Assembly (NCBI GenBank): GCA_015062715.1 | Contig: SUUD01000102.1 | Span: 1 to 7,110 of the forward strand | DNA: 7,110 bases | DNA from: Olsenella sp. | GTDB taxonomy: Bacteria > Actinomycetota > Coriobacteriia > Coriobacteriales > Atopobiaceae | Direction: 5' to 3' | Shown here: positions 1-4,020 of the stretch, piece by piece | How positions within the stretch are numbered: position 1 is the first letter of the stretch | How the letters are laid out: each line of letters starts with the position of its first letter | Program-made: the position numbers and the translations under genes | The notes under the pieces: generated by a model | The model's input: the letters and a program-made list of their open reading frames with translations, nothing else | Database searches by the model: none | Told to the model about the DNA's origin: nothing

Positions 1-237
1 GCCGTTCTGCTCGGCGCACACGCAGGCGACGTTGGTCACGCCTGCCGCCTCGAGCTGCGCGCGCATCTCGCGGGCCTGCTCGACGCCGTCGCCTGCGGTC
101 CAGAGGTGGCCGCGGTTGGCCGAGACCTCGACGGTGTCGATGCCGAGCTTCTGCATGGACTTGCAGAAGAACTCGAAGGGGTAGAAGGCGTAGTGGAAGC
201 TGCCCATCGTGAGCTGGGACTTCTTGAGCTTTGCCAT
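1..237 (-). CDS. Sugar phosphate isomerase/epimerase, TIM-barrel, N-terminal part (runs off left edge)
   Basis: This is the first 79 codons of a gene that continues past the left edge with no stop. It opens MAKLKKSQLTMGSFHYAFYP and continues with a KLGIDTVEVSANRGHLW stretch. This is the usual first strand and helix of the xylose-isomerase-like TIM-barrel (AP endonuclease 2) superfamily, where a short strand is followed by 'lG.d.vEv' and an aromatic/His substrate-binding segment. The ATG at 237 is favoured because AGGAGAGGAA lies just upstream. The gene starts 21 nt after the stop of the neighbouring epimerase, so the two are almost certainly co-transcribed. The metal-binding Glu/Asp/His/Glu set would lie in the missing part, so activity and substrate cannot be judged. 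Family assignment is fairly safe from the pattern and context; a specific function is not. Confidence 0.75.
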   Translation of the reverse strand, partial: MAKLKKSQLTMGSFHYAFYPFEFFCKSMQKLGIDTVEVSANRGHLWTAGDGVEQAREMRAQLEAAGVTNVACVCAEQNG

Positions 238-258
238 GCTATTCCTCTCCTGTCCGCA

Positions 259-1095
259 CTATACAAACACGCGCTGGTAGTGCTCCATGTTCTGGCGATC
301 CGCCTCGCGCGGGTCGTCGTAGTACTTGCCGTCCGTGATCTCCTGGCCGAGGAAGCCCTCGTAGCCGTTGTCGACCAGCACCTGGCACCAGGCCTCGAGG
401 TCGCGGTTGCCGTCTCCCCAGACCAGGTGCCCGTAGGGGTTGCAGTCGACAAAGTGCATGTGGCGGACGTCGCTGCCAAAGACGTCAAACCAGTCCTGGA
501 TGGTCTCGCCGGCGACGCTCATGGCGACGGTGTCGATGAGGATCTTGAAGTTGGGGTGGTTGACCTCGTCAAACATGCGCTTGGCATCGGCAAGGGTGGT
601 GACGAGCTGGCTCTCCTGCGGGCGCAGCGACTCCATGACCATGGTCACGCCCAGCTCGCCGGCGCGATCGGCAAGGCGGCTCAGCATCTCGGACGAGCGC
701 TTCCAGGCCTCCTCGCGGTCGCCGTTCCAGTAACCCCAGCCGGAGTTGCACTGCATGAGGGGGCTGCCCAGCTCGGCGGCCACCTCGAGGCCGTTGGAGA
801 AGTACTGGAAGCTCTTCTCGAACAGCAGCGGGGTCTGCGCGGCAAACTGGTACTGGTAGGTGCAGTTCTCGGGGGTGAAGCAGCGGATCGTGAGGCCGCG
901 GTCGGCGAGCTTCTTGGCGACCGGGGCGACGTCCTCATACCCCTCGGGCGAAAGGTAGAAGTGCGGGGCGGCGCCCCAGAGCTCGATGGACTCAAAGCCC
1001 AGCTCCGCCTGGGTGTCCAGGAAGTAGTCGAGCGAGTAGTAGAGGTAGTGGATGTTCATGCCGGCGACCTGGTCGCGCCTGATGTAGCCTGCCAT
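259..1095 (-). CDS. FrlC-like sugar phosphate isomerase/epimerase (TIM barrel)
   Basis: A 278-residue cytoplasmic protein, full length for the FrlC / D-tagatose 3-epimerase group, which interconverts ketose epimers (or ketosamines, in FrlC) using a bound divalent metal. ELGFESIELWGAAPHFY (about 31-47), FTPEN (73-77) and MVMESLRPQES (152-162) closely resemble the matching segments of E. coli fructoselysine 3-epimerase FrlC as I remember it. The four expected metal ligands are present: E155, D188 (ILIDT), H214 (HMHFVD) and E252 (GQE). The first three have the 33- and 26-residue spacing known in D-tagatose 3-epimerases. The ATG at 1095 is chosen because AAGGAGG sits 5 nt upstream; an in-frame ATG at 1143 would add 16 unlikely residues and lacks such a site. 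It leads an operon with the second epimerase. The substrate cannot be determined from this window. Confidence 0.87.
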   Translation of the reverse strand: MAGYIRRDQVAGMNIHYLYYSLDYFLDTQAELGFESIELWGAAPHFYLSPEGYEDVAPVAKKLADRGLTIRCFTPENCTYQYQFAAQTPLLFEKSFQYFSNGLEVAAELGSPLMQCNSGWGYWNGDREEAWKRSSEMLSRLADRAGELGVTMVMESLRPQESQLVTTLADAKRMFDEVNHPNFKILIDTVAMSVAGETIQDWFDVFGSDVRHMHFVDCNPYGHLVWGDGNRDLEAWCQVLVDNGYEGFLGQEITDGKYYDDPREADRQNMEHYQRVFV

Positions 1096-1100
1096 GCGTG

Positions 1101-1107
1101 CCTCCTT
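1101..1107 (-). promoter_or_regulatory. Ribosome binding site AAGGAGG deciding the epimerase start
   Basis: A near-perfect Shine-Dalgarno sequence lies 5 nt before the ATG at 1095. It fixes the start there rather than at the upstream in-frame ATG at 1143. Confidence 0.85.
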
Positions 1108-1130
1108 GGGGTTGTGTCCTGCGTTGCCTG

Positions 1131-1153
1131 TATGATACGTCATATAACGTTAT
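1131..1153. promoter_or_regulatory. Overlapping palindromes, candidate operator of the epimerase operon
   Basis: Two adjacent inverted repeats are visible: TATGA-TACG-TCATA at 1131-1144 and the perfect 10-bp palindrome ATAACGTTAT at 1144-1153. They share one base and sit 36 to 58 bp before the epimerase start, in an AT-rich patch within otherwise GC-rich DNA. A central CG flanked by A/T symmetry is typical of LacI-family operators, and short 5-4-5 repeats fit a GntR-type site. The palindromes overlap the candidate -10 element of the epimerase promoter, which suits repression. The regulator itself is not in the window, so the assignment is inference from symmetry and position. Confidence 0.5.
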
Positions 1154-1170
1154 GCCATGCTGAGAAGCAA
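1142..1170 (-). promoter_or_regulatory. Candidate sigma-70-type promoter for the epimerase operon
   Basis: On the minus strand TTGCTT (1165-1170) is followed after 17 bp by TTATAT (1142-1147). The -35 match is moderate (4 of 6) and the -10 match is poor (3 of 6), but spacing is ideal and the region is AT-rich. The expected start of transcription is about 40 nt before the ATG at 1095. The nearby palindromes overlap the -10. Confidence 0.4.
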
Positions 1171-1194
1171 TAGTGTGTGGCGAACGTCACGAAA

Positions 1195-1258
1195 CCTCTT
1201 CCCAACGGCCTGGTGTGCCGACCTGCTATCATCGAAAGGCTAAAAACGACGGAAGAGG
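1195..1258 (+). repeat. 8-bp perfect inverted repeat whose second arm is the Shine-Dalgarno
   Basis: CCTCTTCC at 1195-1202 is the exact reverse complement of GGAAGAGG at 1251-1258. The latter is the ribosome binding site of the deacylase gene (ATG 1265). The arms are 48 nt apart and the candidate -10 element lies between them. RNA started at the local promoter would therefore lack the first arm, whereas a transcript entering from upstream would carry both. Pairing is seen; a role is inferred, and purine-rich SD sequences find chance partners easily. Confidence 0.4.
1224..1232 (+). promoter_or_regulatory. Extended -10 promoter candidate (TGCTATCAT) for the deacylase-DUF554 operon
   Basis: TG-C-TATCAT fits the extended -10 consensus TGnTATAAT, with 5 of 6 hexamer bases matching. 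It is 32 bp before the ATG at 1265, giving a leader of roughly 25 nt. No convincing -35 box is visible at the normal distance, which is tolerated for extended -10 promoters. Confidence 0.45.
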
Positions 1259-1264
1259 AAGCGC

Positions 1265-1792
1265 ATGACAGAAGCCGAGCTCTATGCCCTGCTCGACGAG
1301 CGGGGCATTCCCTATGAGGTCTACCATCACGAGGCGGTCATGACGGTCGCCGAGGCGGACGTGCTGGTCCCCCGCCTGGCCATCCCCACCAAGAACCTCT
1401 TCCTCACCGACAAGAAGGGGAGCTTCTTCGTGGTGACCACAGATGAGGACACGCTCATAGACCTCAAGCGCCTGCACCAGCAGCTGGGGTGCAGGCGGCT
1501 CTCGTTTGCCAGTGCGGAGCTGCTCCAGGAGAAGCTCGGCCTCGTCCAGGGATCGGTCACCCCGCTGGGCGCCCTCAACGACGCTGCGCATGAGGTCGTG
1601 GTGGTGTTTGGCAAGGAGCTCGAGCACCAGCGCTTCGACTGCCACCCTCTGGTCAACACGGCCACGATGTTCGTCGAGATGGATGACGTCGTGCGGCTGC
1701 TGCGTGACTTTGGCACGACGGTGGTCTTCTGCGACACGACCTGCGAGACCGGCCCTGCGGCCGACGTCGCCGAGCCGGGACCGAGGGGGTAG
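1265..1792 (+). CDS. YbaK/ProRS-associated-domain aminoacyl-tRNA deacylase (ProXp-ala/PrdX type)
   Basis: A 175-residue single-domain trans-editing enzyme. This family hydrolyses mischarged tRNA, for ProXp-ala alanine wrongly attached to tRNA-Pro, in the cytoplasm. Visible family marks are AIPTKNLFLTDKKG (39-52) with the Lys43-Asn44 pair expected in the active site, RLSFAS (78-83), the substrate-loop motif GSVTPLG (96-102) followed by LND, and HPLVNTAT (127-134). The domain is complete by about residue 150; the last 20 residues are a Pro/Gly/Ala-rich tail. The ATG follows GAGGAA with a 4-nt gap. The next gene begins 2 nt after the stop, so the two form an operon. Close relatives (YbaK for Cys-tRNA-Pro, other ProX types) are less likely given the Lys-Asn motif, but specificity is inferred rather than shown. 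Confidence 0.88.
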   Translation: MTEAELYALLDERGIPYEVYHHEAVMTVAEADVLVPRLAIPTKNLFLTDKKGSFFVVTTDEDTLIDLKRLHQQLGCRRLSFASAELLQEKLGLVQGSVTPLGALNDAAHEVVVVFGKELEHQRFDCHPLVNTATMFVEMDDVVRLLRDFGTTVVFCDTTCETGPAADVAEPGPRG

Positions 1793-1794
1793 CC

Positions 1795-2511
1795 ATGGTC
1801 ATCTTGGGAGCACTGGTCAACGGCATCGCCGCCATCGCGGGCGGCCTGGGCGGCATGCTGGTGGGGACGCGGCTCAAGAAGGACCTTGCCGACTTCCTGC
1901 TGACGGGCATGGCGCTGTGCATCTGCCTCACCGGCATCCAAGGCATGTTTGCCGGTGGGTCCGTTCTGCTCGTGACGCTTGCCATGACCATCGGCGGCGC
2001 GATCGGGCACCTTGTCGACCTCGACGGCCTCGTGCGCAGGCTTGGGGATGCCATCCAGGCGCGTGCCGAGGCTGCCTTTGCGGGCAACCCCGCCTTCTCA
2101 AACCTCTCGCGCGGCTTCGTGAGCTCGACGCTCGTCATATGCATTGGCTCCATGGCCATCGTGGGCTCGCTTGAGAGCGGCCTGGTCCTCGACCACTCGA
2201 CCCTCTATACCAAGTCGCTCATGGACTTCATCATCAACGTGATCATGGCGACCACCATGGGCGCGGGGGTCATGCTCTCGGGCGTCGTTGTCTTTGTCTA
2301 CGAGGCGCTCCTCTCGCTGGGGGCGGCGGCCATCGCGCCGGTCCTCACCGACGCGATCATCACCCAGATGCTGGCAACGGGCTCGCTTCTCCTCTTTGGC
2401 CTGGGCCTCAACATGCTGGGCGTGACGGACATCAAGGTGGCAAACTTCCTGCCTGCGTGCCTTCTGCCTATCGTGCTCACGCCGCTGCTGGCCATGGCCG
2501 GCCTGCTGTAG
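1795..2511 (+). CDS. DUF554 family integral membrane protein (YdfK/YqgA-like)
   Basis: A 238-residue, very hydrophobic protein of the size usual for DUF554. It matches the family pattern in order: GALVNGIAAIAGGLGGMLVG (5-24), a hydrophobic segment 34-50, AMTIGGAIGHLVDLD (63-77), GFVSSTLVICIGSMAIVGSL (107-126), KSLMDFIINVIMATTMGAGVML (140-161), a hydrophobic stretch 163-183, and IKVANFLPACLLPI (213-226). Six to eight membrane segments are likely, with few charges outside residues 26-31 and 75-92. Many small residues (Gly/Ala) in the helices suggest tight packing. The function of the family is unknown; a transport role is often guessed but not supported by the sequence. It starts 2 nt after the deacylase stop, and its ribosome site GAGGGGG (1783-1789) lies inside the end of that gene, which implies co-transcription and perhaps translational coupling. 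Confidence 0.9.
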   Translation: MVILGALVNGIAAIAGGLGGMLVGTRLKKDLADFLLTGMALCICLTGIQGMFAGGSVLLVTLAMTIGGAIGHLVDLDGLVRRLGDAIQARAEAAFAGNPAFSNLSRGFVSSTLVICIGSMAIVGSLESGLVLDHSTLYTKSLMDFIINVIMATTMGAGVMLSGVVVFVYEALLSLGAAAIAPVLTDAIITQMLATGSLLLFGLGLNMLGVTDIKVANFLPACLLPIVLTPLLAMAGLL

Positions 2512-2526
2512 GGAGAGACAGGAAAG

Positions 2527-2553
2527 CCCCGCCCGAGAGAATCCCGAGCGGGG
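2527..2553. terminator. GC-rich hairpin between convergent genes, candidate bidirectional terminator
   Basis: CCCCGC (2527-2532) pairs with GCGGGG (2548-2553) around a 15-nt loop that allows two further inner pairs. It lies in the 63-nt gap between the DUF554 stop and the stop of the oppositely oriented VWA gene, where a shared terminator is expected. No real U-tract follows on either strand; the minus strand reads CTTTCCT. Termination is therefore a positional inference. Confidence 0.5.
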
Positions 2554-2574
2554 TGACGATGCCAAAGAGACGAG

Positions 2575-3216
2575 CTACCCGCGCTTGCGTGCGTCCTTGG
2601 CGACCTTGAACGCCCAGGTGTCATCGATGGAGCCACAGCTGCGCAGCGAGACGCTCGCCTCGGCCACCGCGTCGTAGGCGAGCGGCGCGCCGATGCGGTC
2701 GTTGACGTAGCGCGTCGCGCGCTCGGAGCGAATGCCGATGCGCCCGGCCTCCGCCGCGGCGTCGATGTTGGCGCCCAGGAAGAGGAACTCCCACCCGGCC
2801 TCGGTCTGGGCCTCGATGAGGCGCTTGACCTCGGGGTAGCTGTGGTGCTTGCTCGCGTTTTCCATGCCGTCGGTGATGATCGCCACGACGGTGTGGCTGG
2901 GCTTATGGCTCTCGGGCATGTAGCCCTGGATGTGACGGACGTGCTCCACGGTGTCGGCGACGGCGTCAAGAAGGGCGGTGCAGCCGCGCACCTGGTAGTC
3001 GCGGCGCGTGAGCGGCGCGACCTCGCGGATGTCGACGCGGTCGTGAAGCGTGAGCTGCTCGTGGTCGAAGAGCACGGTCGTGACGACCGCGTCCCCCTCG
3101 ACGCCGCGGTTCTTCTCGAGGACCGAGTTGAAGCCGCCGATCGTGTCGTCCTCCATGCCTGCCATGGAGCCGCTGCGGTCGATGATGAAGACGAGCTCGG
3201 TGATGTCGTTGCCCAT
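2575..3216 (-). CDS. VWA domain protein with intact MIDAS
   Basis: A 213-residue protein made almost entirely of one von Willebrand factor A domain, a fold that binds partner proteins through a divalent metal. The start MGNDITELVFIIDRSGSM gives the MIDAS motif D13-x-S15-x-S17. The other metal-site elements follow: T80 in VRGCTALLDAV, and D116 in VVAIITDGMEN. No signal peptide, membrane helix or cell-wall anchor is seen, so it should be cytoplasmic. The domain ends with a Lys/Arg-rich tail (KVAKDARKRG). The ATG at 3216 is chosen because GGGGAGGA lies 4 nt upstream; an in-frame start at 3297 would add 27 basic, His-rich residues ahead of the natural beginning of the fold. It is downstream of, and co-oriented with, an HTH-domain gene, and a functional pair is likely. 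It resembles stress-associated VWA proteins of the TerY type, but no tellurium-resistance genes are nearby. Confidence 0.87.
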   Translation of the reverse strand: MGNDITELVFIIDRSGSMAGMEDDTIGGFNSVLEKNRGVEGDAVVTTVLFDHEQLTLHDRVDIREVAPLTRRDYQVRGCTALLDAVADTVEHVRHIQGYMPESHKPSHTVVAIITDGMENASKHHSYPEVKRLIEAQTEAGWEFLFLGANIDAAAEAGRIGIRSERATRYVNDRIGAPLAYDAVAEASVSLRSCGSIDDTWAFKVAKDARKRG

Positions 3217-3220
3217 GGTG

Positions 3221-3228
3221 TCCTCCCC
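3221..3228 (-). promoter_or_regulatory. Ribosome binding site GGGGAGGA deciding the VWA start
   Basis: A strong purine-rich site lies 4 nt before the ATG at 3216. It supports this start over the upstream in-frame one at 3297. Confidence 0.75.
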
Positions 3229-3265
3229 GTGGTCGTGGTCGCGGTGCGACCTGCTTACGAGGAGA

Positions 3266-3297
3266 ACTCTACGGAGTCGGGGGGATGTCTTGGTCAA
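3266..3297 (-). promoter_or_regulatory. Weak promoter candidate upstream of the VWA gene
   Basis: On the minus strand TTGACC (3292-3297, 5 of 6 to TTGACA) is followed after 20 bp by TAGAGT (3266-3271, 4 of 6 to TATAAT). The spacing is longer than the usual 16-18 bp, so this is weak. The -35 would lie in the loop and inner stem of the hairpin at 3280-3317. Its value is mainly that the 120-nt gap leaves room for an independent VWA promoter. Confidence 0.25.
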
Positions 3298-3317
3298 CTG
3301 CCAGGGGACATCTCCCC
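3280..3317. repeat. Imperfect hairpin between the HTH-domain gene and the VWA gene
   Basis: GGGGGATGTC (3280-3289) pairs with GACATC-T-CCCC (3307-3317) with one bulged T. TTGG (3290-3293) can pair further with CCAG (3301-3304), leaving a 7-nt loop and a 2-nt bulge, about 14 pairs in all. A smaller overlapping alternative, GGGGA-CATC-TCCCC, sits at 3304-3317. No T-run follows on the minus strand. It could end the HTH-gene transcript, act as an RNA attenuator or processing site, or be an operator for the VWA promoter. The rest of the 120-nt gap shows nothing else clear. Confidence 0.45.
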
Positions 3318-3336
3318 ATGGCCCCGAATGCGCGTG

Positions 3337-3963
3337 CTATGACCCAAGTATGGGCTGGTCGAAGTGGTAGAGCGTGCGGTTGACGAGGTTGAGGTCGTAC
3401 TGCCTGAGCCCGATGAAGTACTCGACGATGACGTCGGCCTTGCTCGCGTGGCTGAGCGAGAACCCCGCGCGCTCCAGCAGCAGCCTCGTCTCGTCCAGGG
3501 AGAGCTCGAGCGCGATGGCCAGCGCGAGAACGGTGGCCTTGGTGGGGCGGTACGCCTCGTTGCCGCGGATCTTCGAGAAGTGCTGGCGGCTCAGGTGGGC
3601 GCGCCGGTACACCTGGGAGTCGGTGAGGCCCCGGGCGTCGATCATCTGGAGCAGGGTCTGCGAGAAGGAGGCGTCCAGGGTCTTGAGCAGGTCATCGAGC
3701 GATGCCGACCCCTCGCGGGCCACCTTTGGGGCCGCATGGGTGGTGCGGCGCGCCGGGGCGTCGGCCATGCCGGCGGGCATGGCCGCTGCGGGGGCAGGGA
3801 ACGATGCGGTCGCGTCGGAGGGGAAGGGGGCGGCGTAGCCAAGCTGCGGCTCGGCGGCCTCGAGGGTTTCCTCGACGTAGTCCTCGACGGACCGCGCGAG
3901 CTCGGGCGCGATGCCGCGTCTCGTGTTCCACCAGCGCAGGAACCTGCGCGTGAAGCCGGTCAT
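3337..3963 (-). CDS. HTH-like C-terminal domain protein, partner of the VWA gene
   Basis: A 208-residue protein with three parts. Residues 1-45 are a charged N-terminus with MTGFTRRFLRWWNTRRG, basic and Trp-rich and possibly helical. Residues 46-88 are an Ala/Pro/Met-rich, low-complexity linker. Residues 89-208 are a conserved domain: LDDLLKTLDASFSQTLLQMID, then RGLTDSQVYRRAHLSRQHFSKIRG (111-134), where the 'sdsevY.ra.lsr..fSkir' pattern looks like an XRE-type helix-turn-helix, then PTKATVLALAIALELSLDET (140-159), LLERAGFSLSHASKADVIVEYFI (162-184), and FDQPILGS at the end. I recall this C-terminal domain from many Firmicutes proteins, some of them beside VWA genes or fused to macro domains. 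DNA binding is plausible but unproven. The ATG at 3963 has AGGTGG 8 nt upstream; an in-frame GTG at 3975 has no such site. Confidence 0.75.
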   Translation of the reverse strand: MTGFTRRFLRWWNTRRGIAPELARSVEDYVEETLEAAEPQLGYAAPFPSDATASFPAPAAAMPAGMADAPARRTTHAAPKVAREGSASLDDLLKTLDASFSQTLLQMIDARGLTDSQVYRRAHLSRQHFSKIRGNEAYRPTKATVLALAIALELSLDETRLLLERAGFSLSHASKADVIVEYFIGLRQYDLNLVNRTLYHFDQPILGS

Positions 3964-3988
3964 GTCCTCACCCACCTATCTGGTACGC

Positions 3989-4019
3989 CGTGTGTCGCTC
4001 CTCCGGCCCCCGACACACG
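3989..4019. repeat. Perfect 9-bp stem hairpin just after the protease stop
   Basis: CGTGTGTCG (3989-3997) is exactly complementary to CGACACACG (4011-4019) with a 13-nt loop. It begins one base after the protease stop codon and ends 25 nt before the HTH-gene start. It has no U-tract on the minus strand, as is common for high-GC actinobacterial terminators. It may end or stabilise the 3' end of the long protease mRNA while letting some transcription into the next gene. Confidence 0.55.
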
Positions 4020-4020
4020 C

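Noticed and set aside
1096..1143. Upstream extension of the epimerase (in-frame ATG at 1143)
   Set aside because: The added residues precede the natural start of the fold, would cover the palindromes and candidate -10, and the ATG lacks an SD, whereas the ATG at 1095 has AAGGAGG.
106..1173. A 355-codon open frame on the plus strand
   Set aside because: It is antisense to both epimerase genes, Val/Leu/His-rich without recognisable motifs, and has no convincing ribosome site. It is a composition shadow.
3217..3297. Upstream extension of the VWA protein (27 residues)
   Set aside because: The extra residues are basic and His/Asp-rich, partly from a GTGGTC direct repeat. The internal ATG has a strong SD and begins right before the first VWA strand.
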